NCBI GenBank assembly: GCA_910579605.1 | Contig: CAJTUG010000023.1 | Location: forward strand, 24,695 to 36,717 | Length of the DNA: 12,023 bases | Origin: an uncultured Muribaculaceae bacterium | GTDB taxonomy: Bacteria; Bacteroidota; Bacteroidia; Bacteroidales; Muribaculaceae | Direction: 5' to 3' | In this document: positions 1-5,321 of the stretch, in pieces | Layout: each line of letters starts with the position of its first letter | Numbering within the stretch: position 1 is the stretch's first letter | Program-made: the position numbers and the translations under genes | The notes under the pieces: model-generated | The model's database searches: none | What the model was told of the DNA's origin: nothing | What the model saw: only the letters and a program-made list of their open reading frames with translations

Positions 1-192
1 AATATATCCGAAGGAAATATGGTATTCGTGCCGTATGAAGCAGACTCTTATGGCAAAAGCTCATATATTCTGAAAATAGAACCGGTTGAAGGAGAGTTTG
101 GCGTAAGGGTATTAAATCCAAACGACAAGGACGAGAAGGTTGCTTTATTCTATTGTTTCGGAGTACACCCCGAAACTGAAGCTATAGAATAA
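1..192 (+). CDS. C-terminal end of an unrecognised protein (partial)
   Basis: An open frame enters from the left edge and runs 63 codons to TAA at 190-192. The visible residues are mixed hydrophobic and charged, with alternating patterns such as SSYILKIEPVEGEFGVRVLN that suggest a beta-rich C-terminal domain. No membrane segment or catalytic motif is visible, and I do not recognise the family. The coding call rests on the uninterrupted frame reaching the edge, normal amino-acid composition and a following intergenic gap holding a promoter for the next gene. There is no clear terminator hairpin between 193 and 233. Confidence 0.7.
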   Translation, partial: NISEGNMVFVPYEADSYGKSSYILKIEPVEGEFGVRVLNPNDKDEKVALFYCFGVHPETEAIE

Positions 193-233
193 AGGCCTAC
201 ACAAAAACCATTTTTTGAATTTTCTATGCAGAA

Positions 234-265
234 TTTGGCAGGGTAAAATAAAAATTCTACCTTTG
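234..265 (+). promoter_or_regulatory. Bacteroidetes-type sigma-70 promoter of the GYF_2/CD225 gene
   Basis: TTTG at 234-237 and TACCTTTG at 258-265 match the Bacteroidetes -33 (TTTG) and -7 (TAnnTTTG) elements, with 20 nt between them. The start codon at 282 lies 16 nt after the -7 element, so the predicted leader is only about 10 nt. This placement supports a separate transcript for the 282-851 gene, independent of the gene ending at 192. Confidence 0.6.
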
Positions 266-281
266 TGGAAAATAAGAAGAT

Positions 282-851
282 ATGAACAGGTACTATTTTA
301 TAGACCAGAACGGTCGGCAGACAGGCCCTGTAGAGGCCAACGAATTGCCTAAATACGGAGTAAAAAGGAATACGATGGTTTGGTGCCAGGGCATGGCCGA
401 CTGGCAACCTGTTTTCGCAGTAGCGGAATTGGTCCCGTTTTTTCCTCCGGTTTCACCTCAAGCAGGTTTGGGCAATACCGGTAATCAGTTCCAAAGCACA
501 CCCCAACCACCAAGCATGGGCAATGTGCCACCTTACACAAATTCAGCCAACAGCCAGAGTCCTTATTCCCGCCCTATCTACGCTCCCGGCTATCAAGAGA
601 ACGGAGCGCCTGGAAATCCGCCAAACAATTATCTTTGGCTCTCGATATTGACAACATTATTATGTTGCCTTCCTCTGGGTATTGTGGGTATAATATACTC
701 CACACAGGTAATGAGCAAATGGAACAGCGGAGATTTTGCCGGAGCGGAGGCTTCGGCACGTAACGCCAAGACATGGAGCCTGGTTGGCATAGGCTTGGGG
801 CTTGCCACAAGTGTCCTCTATGGCATATCGCTCGTGTTCTTGGGCTACTGA
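282..851 (+). CDS. GYF_2 (DUF4339) - CD225/dispanin domain membrane protein
   Basis: The 189-residue protein has two recognisable parts. Residues 1-53 form a GYF_2/DUF4339 module, recognisable by the N-terminal YYFIDQNGRQTGPV and VWCQGMADWQPV motifs; this family is thought to bind peptides or other proteins. A linker rich in Pro, Gln, Ser and Asn (about 55-112) leads to a CD225/dispanin-like segment at about 115-186 with two hydrophobic helices. The first contains CCLPLGIVGIIYS; the second is the C-terminal SLVGIGLGLATSVLYGISLV stretch. This order is common in Bacteroidales proteins of unknown function. The likely location is the inner membrane with the GYF_2 part in the cytoplasm, by inference from the family. 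It has its own promoter and a terminator at 882-925. Its stop codon overlaps the end of the convergent amidase gene by 7 bp. The biological role is unknown. Confidence 0.9.
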   Translation: MNRYYFIDQNGRQTGPVEANELPKYGVKRNTMVWCQGMADWQPVFAVAELVPFFPPVSPQAGLGNTGNQFQSTPQPPSMGNVPPYTNSANSQSPYSRPIYAPGYQENGAPGNPPNNYLWLSILTTLLCCLPLGIVGIIYSTQVMSKWNSGDFAGAEASARNAKTWSLVGIGLGLATSVLYGISLVFLGY

Positions 852-1717
852 TCGGCGAGGCGAAATACTCTCACACCTATCCACTGGCGGTTTTTCTTTA
901 CGAATTCCGCCAGTGTTTGTTTTGTTATTTCCACTTTTCCGCCTGTCTGGGAAGCATGTAAAACATACGGGTCGGCAGATGGGTTCTCTTTTACAATTAT
1001 ACCCATATGGGTAACGTCGAGATCTTTGAGAGCTGAAACAAATGCCACCACATCGCCGTTGCGGAAAGCCGTTTTTGTGTCTTTAGCCCCAAGGTCGGAA
1101 GTTCTGATATATGGGAAACGATGATTGCGATATCCGTCTTCTATCGCCTTGATACGGGCAAAATTTGCCGAATCGGCAAGAGCCGGATAGCTCTTGCGGT
1201 GGTTTGACATGAAATCAATTGTCCTCACCATATAGTTGATACGCGGGAAAAAACGTGTTGCATCGGAGATATTTCCCCTATGCATATTGTCGATAGCCCA
1301 GTCGCATATATAGTGAAGACGCGAGGGATAGCCGTCGACGGTGCCGTTCCGGTAGCGGAAGCGACGTAGATTATAGATATAATCGCGCCATGATTTTCTA
1401 TTTTCGGCCGAGGTATATGCCAAAGCCAAAGCAGTTTCTACGAAAGTGGTGCAATCAAGTTGATCTATATTGACAGTGAGGATTTCTGTGTCGTTTTCAA
1501 GCGTATGTGCCACATATGGAGTGCCTATGAAATTACGGGCAAAAAAAGCCACACGAGCTTCGTTGTCGGCAAATTTACGAGAAGCACCTTGAGAGAGCAT
1601 CTCAGAAATACGGGCGGTGTCTGCCTGCTCGTTGAAAAATCTCACTTCCGACTGAGCCACAGCCCCAATTGATGCCACAGCTAAAGCAAGAGACAGAATG
1701 AAACGGAATATTTTCAT
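845..1717 (-). CDS. Secreted DUF1460 N-acetylmuramoyl-L-alanine amidase-like protein
   Basis: The 290-residue protein begins with a signal peptide (residues 1-21: MKIFR, a hydrophobic core, then AVAQ), so it should be exported to the periplasm. The mature part matches the DUF1460 family (PF07313), which has an NlpC/P60-like cysteine peptidase/amidase fold and is described as acting on peptidoglycan amide bonds. The likely nucleophile is Cys89 in DQLDCTTFVE. The probable catalytic histidine is His237 in the VTHMGI motif, followed by a LHAS motif around His254. Other family landmarks are RNFIGTPYVAHTL (61-73) and FFPRINYMV (156-164). The length is normal for the family and the frame is intact. 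The start codon overlaps the stop of the small Pmp3-like gene in an ATGA arrangement, so the two are probably translationally coupled. A cell-wall remodelling or recycling role is inferred from the family; the exact substrate is not visible. Confidence 0.92.
   Translation of the reverse strand: MKIFRFILSLALAVASIGAVAQSEVRFFNEQADTARISEMLSQGASRKFADNEARVAFFARNFIGTPYVAHTLENDTEILTVNIDQLDCTTFVETALALAYTSAENRKSWRDYIYNLRRFRYRNGTVDGYPSRLHYICDWAIDNMHRGNISDATRFFPRINYMVRTIDFMSNHRKSYPALADSANFARIKAIEDGYRNHRFPYIRTSDLGAKDTKTAFRNGDVVAFVSALKDLDVTHMGIIVKENPSADPYVLHASQTGGKVEITKQTLAEFVKKNRQWIGVRVFRLADQ
882..925 (+). terminator. Rho-independent terminator of the GYF_2/CD225 gene, inside the convergent gene
   Basis: CACTGGCGG at 882-890 pairs perfectly with CCGCCAGTG at 907-915. 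The loop is 16 nt and the tract TTTGTTTTGTT follows from 916. The hairpin starts 30 nt after the stop codon at 851. On the minus strand no T-tract follows the hairpin, so it should act only on plus-strand transcripts. It lies entirely within the last codons of the DUF1460 gene. Confidence 0.65.
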
Positions 1718-1869
1718 TGTTGGCGGTTACATATTAAAATAGCACCGATAATTCCCGGTATCCAACCGGCTATCGTCAATACAGTGACCAAAAGAACTGA
1801 GCCACAGCCCTTATCTAATACTGCAGCGGGAGGAAAGATTATACACAGCAAGGCTCTGAGGCACGACAT
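1714..1869 (-). CDS. Pmp3/YqaE-family small membrane protein, 51 residues
   Basis: Minus-strand ATG at 1867-1869 opens a 51-codon frame ending in TGA at 1714-1716. It has the hallmarks of the Pmp3/YqaE (UPF0057) family of very small two-helix membrane proteins. A first hydrophobic helix carries IIFPPAAVLDKGCG, and a second runs VLLVTVLTIAGWIPGIIGAI, matching the family's PP(L/A)AV turn and GxIPGIIHA-like second helix. Here the usual His of that motif is replaced by Gly. Family members in other organisms are linked to salt stress and membrane potential; no specific role can be assigned here. Its stop codon overlaps the start of the DUF1460 gene by 4 nt (ATGA), indicating a two-gene operon. The gene is easily missed because of its size. 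Confidence 0.85.
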   Translation of the reverse strand: MSCLRALLCIIFPPAAVLDKGCGSVLLVTVLTIAGWIPGIIGAILICNRQQ

Positions 1870-1904
1870 AGTAGAATTATCTGTTTTGATGTTTGTTTAT
1901 ACTG

Positions 1905-1912
1905 CGAAATTA
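1905..1912 (-). promoter_or_regulatory. Possible -7 element for the Pmp3-DUF1460 operon
   Basis: Read on the minus strand, 1912-1905 is TAATTTCG, one mismatch from the Bacteroidetes TAnnTTTG element. It sits 35 nt before the small gene's start codon. No clean TTG -33 element lies about 20 nt upstream; that stretch is T-rich only. The position is right for the operon, but the match is weak. The rest of the divergent intergenic region, 1913-2076, shows no other feature I can support. Confidence 0.3.
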
Positions 1913-2076
1913 CAAAAAAATTCCGAGCGAGAAAAATCGACAGCCATAAATAGCCCTAAACCGCTTTAAGACAACAATTATAGAAAGCACAACAAGATTA
2001 TTGCCATTGACCCCTCTATGACTAATAATCAAACTTATGGCTCTCCGCGGCTTTTTTTGCTTTTCAATGCTTTGTG

Positions 2077-2108
2077 CTTGTAGGTTCTACAAAAAATGAT
2101 TACCTTTG
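2077..2108 (+). promoter_or_regulatory. Promoter of the capsule operon
   Basis: CTTG at 2077-2080 and TACCTTTG at 2101-2108 form a Bacteroidetes promoter with 20 nt spacing, and the -7 element is a perfect TAnnTTTG. Transcription should begin near 2115. Everything from here to the right edge is on the plus strand with short gaps, and I see no comparable promoter further down, so this is the likely start of the whole capsule transcript. I looked for the long flanking inverted repeats that mark invertible capsule promoters in Bacteroides and found only a 6-nt match, so I treat the promoter as fixed. Confidence 0.65.
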
Positions 2109-2152
2109 CAACCGATAACGCACTCTCCTATAGAGCCTATCAAATCTCTGAG

Positions 2153-2422
2153 ATGACATGCATCTCCAACATATCTCTTGCGCGTCCTTGCTACGATTCC
2201 GTTACCGGAATTCCTGAGGAGAAACAGGAATCGGGCACAAAAACACAAAAAGTTCGTACCTTTATCAACGGCGATAAGCCTGATAATCATAGCCATACTG
2301 CAGTTACCTTCCTTGAATTTGTTACAATAAAGCTTGCAGAGTATCCATCCGAAGCCATCGGCCATAAAGCATTGAAATCGTTTTGCAGAGCAACAGAAAA
2401 ACACATGCCATTCAAGCGATAA
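2153..2422 (+). CDS. Probable N-terminal part of the integrase-like/NusG regulator, in a different frame
   Basis: A frame open from 2096 to TAA at 2420-2422 contains an ATG at 2153, about 38 nt after the predicted transcription start; the earlier ATG at 2096 lies inside the promoter. Its last 45 or so residues (TFLEFVTIKLAEY, then AIGHKALKSFCRATEKHMPF) read like the first two helices of a tyrosine-recombinase core-binding (SAM-like) domain. The next expected helices (QLAQIWLASMIEKGI, SSRKRYVGKLKTLYEEY) are encoded from about 2421 in the frame of the following gene, one nucleotide offset. I therefore read it as the beginning of the same gene, separated by a +1 frameshift between about 2402 and 2420. 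Alternatively 2109-2450 is an untranslated leader of about 340 nt, as is usual before UpxY genes, and the resemblance is fortuitous. The sequence before residue 45 has no recognisable features. Confidence 0.45.
   Translation: MTCISNISLARPCYDSVTGIPEEKQESGTKTQKVRTFINGDKPDNHSHTAVTFLEFVTIKLAEYPSEAIGHKALKSFCRATEKHMPFKR
2195..2232 (+). promoter_or_regulatory. Overlapping, mutually exclusive hairpins in the capsule operon leader
   Basis: Three pairings compete here. ATTCCG (2196-2201) pairs with CGGAAT (2206-2211) around a 4-nt loop. TTCCTG (2211-2216) pairs with CAGGAA (2225-2230) around an 8-nt loop. GATTCC (2195-2200) can instead pair with GGAATC (2227-2232), displacing both. Such alternatives can serve attenuation, and NusG-like UpxY proteins are known to act on early termination in capsule leaders. 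No U-tract follows, so none is a classical terminator, and the stems are short. Function is speculative. Confidence 0.25.
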
Positions 2423-2450
2423 GCAACTTGCTCAGATATGGCTTGCGTCA

Positions 2451-3674
2451 ATGATAGAAAAGGGCATAGCACGGTCAAGCCGGAAAAGGTATGTCGGCAA
2501 ACTCAAAACCCTATATGAGGAATATTCAGGCGCAGACGGCTCAAAAGATAACCCTTTTGCAATTCTCTCCGATTCCGACACGCCCGCACCACATACAGCC
2601 ATCGAAAACACGGCAACACTCTCCAAAAACATCGACACCCTTATTGCCGATGCCAAGACACGCCCCTCGATAGCTCTTTTCCTATATTTGCTCTTCAATC
2701 CAGATACCAGTCTGGACGAAGCCATAAATATGGAAGCAGGGAATATGGAAACGCCCGTAGAATTACTGCACGAGATTCTGGAAACCGACGCCATCCACCA
2801 CCGGCGCAAATACCTCTTTGCGCTAAACCAAAGCCATAAGCGTATGCCCCAGCTCCGGCGCGAGATAAGTTGCTCGGTAGAGCTCGCATTGGCTCGGGGA
2901 GGCGTTAAATCAGGCCCGTTTCAAGCACATACAGCCACCGAATTATGGATAGCCCAAGCACGCAAAAACGGAATTACTATTCCCGAAATACGTGCAATGA
3001 TACCACAGCTACCTCCGGCCTACAGATTCATGGACAACGTAGAACCCGACAATCTTTCTCCGGATATAAAAAACGGCATCCTACGACATGTGGCAAATGC
3101 TTTCGGATATAACACATACCGATGGTATGCCATCAAGCTGCGTCGCGGCATTCCTGGAAGCACCGCCATAAAAGCAATAAAAGAAAAACTGCCCGAAGCA
3201 GCATGGCAAACCAATTTTTTCTACCCTGAAATAGAAACAGCCCGTCGCGACGGGAAAAAAATAATACGCCTGCGCTCGCCCCTCATTCCAGGTATAATCT
3301 TCGCACGAGCTTTGCCTGTACAAGCACAAGAGATAGACCGTATCCTACGTGGCCAACGCTATGGCAGAATCCTGCGGCAGAACAGCTCGGCAAAAGCCGA
3401 ATTCTCGGTTATTCCGCAAACAGACATGCATATGTTCCAATGCGCCGCCGGACAATTCAGCGCCGACATGAAAGTGGAAATCATCCGCTATGCCCCCATC
3501 CAAGTGGGCCGCCGGGTACGCATAACCAACGGCCCGCTCCAAGGATTAGAAGGAACAGTGACAGGCACACGTACCACGCCAACAGCCGACCTGCTATTTG
3601 CCATCCGCCTCTCATCGTCGCTATACATGAAATGGCAAGCCGCCCTCCCATCAACATCATTGGAACTTATTTAA
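2451..3674 (+). CDS. NusG/UpxY-like capsule antiterminator fused to a degenerate tyrosine-recombinase-like domain
   Basis: The 407-residue frame has two halves. Residues about 223-372 are NusG-like. An NGN domain opens with RWYAIKLRRG (224-233) and contains SPLIPGIIFAR (276-286), matching the family's PLFPGYVF. A KOW motif, VGRRVRITNGPLQGLEGTV, lies at 352-370. UpxY proteins of this kind keep RNA polymerase elongating through capsule operons in Bacteroides. They are usually under 200 residues, so this one is about twice as long. Residues 1-220 resemble a Bacteroidales tyrosine recombinase: core-binding helices (1-25), an R1-like region NPDTSLDEAINM (83-94) without the arginine, and a box-II-like FQAHTATELWIAQA (157-170) in which HxxR reads HTAT. 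Recombination activity is therefore unlikely; the half could give DNA or protein contacts. The frame continues open upstream to 2376 without an ATG, and integrase-like sequence continues in another frame (2153-2422), so the Met at 2451 is probably not the original start. No UpxZ-like gene follows. Confidence 0.8.
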   Translation: MIEKGIARSSRKRYVGKLKTLYEEYSGADGSKDNPFAILSDSDTPAPHTAIENTATLSKNIDTLIADAKTRPSIALFLYLLFNPDTSLDEAINMEAGNMETPVELLHEILETDAIHHRRKYLFALNQSHKRMPQLRREISCSVELALARGGVKSGPFQAHTATELWIAQARKNGITIPEIRAMIPQLPPAYRFMDNVEPDNLSPDIKNGILRHVANAFGYNTYRWYAIKLRRGIPGSTAIKAIKEKLPEAAWQTNFFYPEIETARRDGKKIIRLRSPLIPGIIFARALPVQAQEIDRILRGQRYGRILRQNSSAKAEFSVIPQTDMHMFQCAAGQFSADMKVEIIRYAPIQVGRRVRITNGPLQGLEGTVTGTRTTPTADLLFAIRLSSSLYMKWQAALPSTSLELI

Positions 3675-3685
3675 AACACACTGCA

Positions 3686-3757
3686 CAGACACCCTGTCTG
3701 AAACGACAGATAATTTTCAAAAATAATCCAAGATATTGACTATCAATCTTGATTATT
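3686..3757 (+). promoter_or_regulatory. Tandem hairpins between regulator and first capsule gene
   Basis: The 125-nt gap after the regulator holds two inverted repeats. CAGACA (3686-3691) pairs with TGTCTG (3695-3700) around CCC. A larger one pairs AATAATC (3722-3728) with GATTATT (3751-3757), AAGAT (3730-3734) with ATCTT (3746-3750), and TGA (3737-3739) with TCA (3743-3745), with bulges C and AT and a CTA loop. No T-tract follows either, so they do not look like strong terminators. They could be pause or attenuation sites for the NusG-like protein, or protect mRNA ends; this is inference. Confidence 0.4.
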
Positions 3758-3799
3758 TGTTGATCCATACAATCCAACGTCCATAGATATCCTCGGCTT

Positions 3800-5071
3800 A
3801 TGAATTCCAAATTATTAAGCTACGGTAAAAATCTTTCTATATATTTTGGAGCGTCTCTCATTCCAATGGCATTGAACCTTATAACCAATCCATTGATTGC
3901 AATGAATATGAGCCCTGAAGATTATGCTATCGTAGGATACTACACGTCGTATTCTTCATTAATTGGCCCAATAATAGTTTTTTATCTTGTACACTACTAC
4001 ATTAAAGAATATTTCAGGCGTGACGAGAACAGCCGATTGCAACTAAAAGCAATGATTGCCAAAGCTCTCATCTTCTTTTCAAGTGCAATTTCTGTTGTAT
4101 GCTTCGGCATTTTATTCATTTATCTGGCTGCAATACGTAAAGATTTCAATTTACCAATATTACCATATTTAGCACTTATGGTCTTTGCATTGCCATTAAC
4201 TGGATTATTAGCCTTAGAACAAGCTCAATTCCGTATGGATAGGCAAGCAACTGCGTATTTCAAGCTTACAGTTGCAAATGGAGCTCTGGCCGTAGTATTA
4301 AGTTTAGTTTTCGTTGTATTGCTAAAATGGGGCGCACTCGGAAAACTACTTGGAATATTAGTCTGCAATCTCATAATTTTTTTTATTCTTGTAGCAAAAT
4401 ATTGGGATCTTTTAAAGTTTAAAATTCCTATAAAACAGTTTTTCCCTGTTTTATCATTTTGCTTACCTTTGGCACTAAGCGCCACACTTGGATATTTTAA
4501 TCAAGGATTTAGCACAACATACCTCGAGTCTTTGAACATGACCACTCAATATGGTATTTATGTAGTAGGTATGACCATAGGCCTCTATCTCACCACATTC
4601 AGTACAGCAATAAATAATACCTTCCAACCAGATCTTTATGAATCCATCGCAAAACGTTGGTGGAAAAGATATATCAAGGTTTGTGCTCTTCAAATATCCC
4701 TTATTTCAGCTATAGCTATTATTTTTATTATTGCAGCACCTTATATAATTGGAGTCCTAACTGCAAACCGATACGTCCAATCGACACCTTATGCGCAAAT
4801 CGTTTCCCTTGCTTCAGTATCAAGTTCAATATATTATATTATAAATAATTTCTCTATCGCAACGGATCGGCCCAAATTATATTTATATACAACTATAATA
4901 GGTAGCGCAATTATCATTTTAGCAATGCCATTAGTAGTTAACAAATTTCACTTTATAGGAGGCGCATGGATGATTGTAATATCATACATTATTTTTGCTA
5001 TCATAAATTGTATCCTATTATTAATCCCTATTAACAAGAAACCGTGGTTAAAAAAATCAAACGCTTTATAG
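3800..5071 (+). CDS. wzx: Wzx-type polysaccharide flippase
   Basis: The 423-residue protein is almost entirely hydrophobic, with about 12 predicted membrane helices spread from residue 12 to the C-terminus. It ends in a short basic tail (NKKPWLKKSNAL). Its N-terminus (NLSIYFGASLIPMALNLITN, then PLIAMNMSPEDYAIVGYYTS) is typical of the oligosaccharide flippase (MOP superfamily) Polysacc_synt group: an amphipathic start, then the conserved L.NP.I...ls..dyg....y pattern. Such proteins move lipid-linked repeat units from the cytoplasmic to the periplasmic face of the inner membrane. The length is usual. The gene is the first enzyme or transport gene of the operon and is AT-rich, unlike the regulator before it. 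The last 28 nt overlap the remains of the ATP-grasp gene. A role in this locus's own repeat unit is inferred from position; substrate specificity cannot be read from sequence. Confidence 0.9.
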   Translation: MNSKLLSYGKNLSIYFGASLIPMALNLITNPLIAMNMSPEDYAIVGYYTSYSSLIGPIIVFYLVHYYIKEYFRRDENSRLQLKAMIAKALIFFSSAISVVCFGILFIYLAAIRKDFNLPILPYLALMVFALPLTGLLALEQAQFRMDRQATAYFKLTVANGALAVVLSLVFVVLLKWGALGKLLGILVCNLIIFFILVAKYWDLLKFKIPIKQFFPVLSFCLPLALSATLGYFNQGFSTTYLESLNMTTQYGIYVVGMTIGLYLTTFSTAINNTFQPDLYESIAKRWWKRYIKVCALQISLISAIAIIFIIAAPYIIGVLTANRYVQSTPYAQIVSLASVSSSIYYIINNFSIATDRPKLYLYTTIIGSAIIILAMPLVVNKFHFIGGAWMIVISYIIFAIINCILLLIPINKKPWLKKSNAL

Positions 5072-5321
5072 GCAATAAAATAGTCAAAATCTTAGGTAAT
5101 CCGAAATTGGCTGCCAATTATTTCTATAAACAAGCATTTGGCACAAATATAAATTGGAATAAATGCGAGTTGATTTATACGAAGGCGACGGTAAAGTATA
5201 TTTTGGAGAACTAACCATGACCTCTATGGCCGGCAGAATGAATTATTTTACGCCTAATATCCTAAAGAGCATGGGCAGTTTATGTAAGAATGCTTTTCAA
5301 CAGATAACCAACAATGGCTAA
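5044..5321 (+). pseudogene. Remnant of a TupA-like ATP-grasp polysaccharide biosynthesis gene with an internal deletion
   Basis: Two pieces of one family lie next to each other in different frames. From GTG 5044, overlapping the flippase end by 28 nt, the frame reads VVKKIKRFIG, then GNPKLAANYFYKQAFGTNIN and W, the usual beginning of TupA-like ATP-grasp (PF14305) proteins. After about 5160 that frame becomes unrelated and stops at 5214. From 5163, another frame reads RVDLYEGDGKVYFGELTMTS, then AGRMNYFTPNILKSMGSL, the usual end of the same family, and stops at 5319-5321, 8 nt inside the next gene. Family members have roughly 280-330 residues, so about 200 residues, including most of the ATP-binding fold, are missing. 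One deletion with a junction near 5160-5166 explains this. The product cannot be active. The intact gene probably helped attach or modify a residue of the polysaccharide. The downstream 52-codon frame begins with an ATG at the junction and might be translated, but no function is expected. Confidence 0.8.

Noticed and set aside
1784..1969. Plus-strand frame of 61 codons antisense to the Pmp3-like gene.
   Set aside because: No family resemblance, biased composition, and it lies over the convincing minus-strand small gene and its promoter region.
2045..2066. CCGCGG followed by a T7 run at about 2047-2058 looks like a terminator tail.
   Set aside because: No stem of adequate length can be formed upstream of the T-run, and no plus-strand gene ends before it.
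2038..2138. GGCTCT near 2039-2044 and AGAGCC near 2133-2138 flank the capsule promoter as an inverted repeat, as an invertible promoter would have.
   Set aside because: Only 6 nt match exactly. Known invertible capsule promoters in Bacteroides have inverted repeats of roughly 19-25 nt, so this is expected by chance.
2414..2424. AAG CGA TAA G as a programmed +1 frameshift site comparable to the release-factor-2 site.
   Set aside because: The P-site tRNA for CGA would have to re-pair on GAU, which is poor, and no upstream Shine-Dalgarno-like stimulator is visible. An indel or sequencing error is at least as likely.
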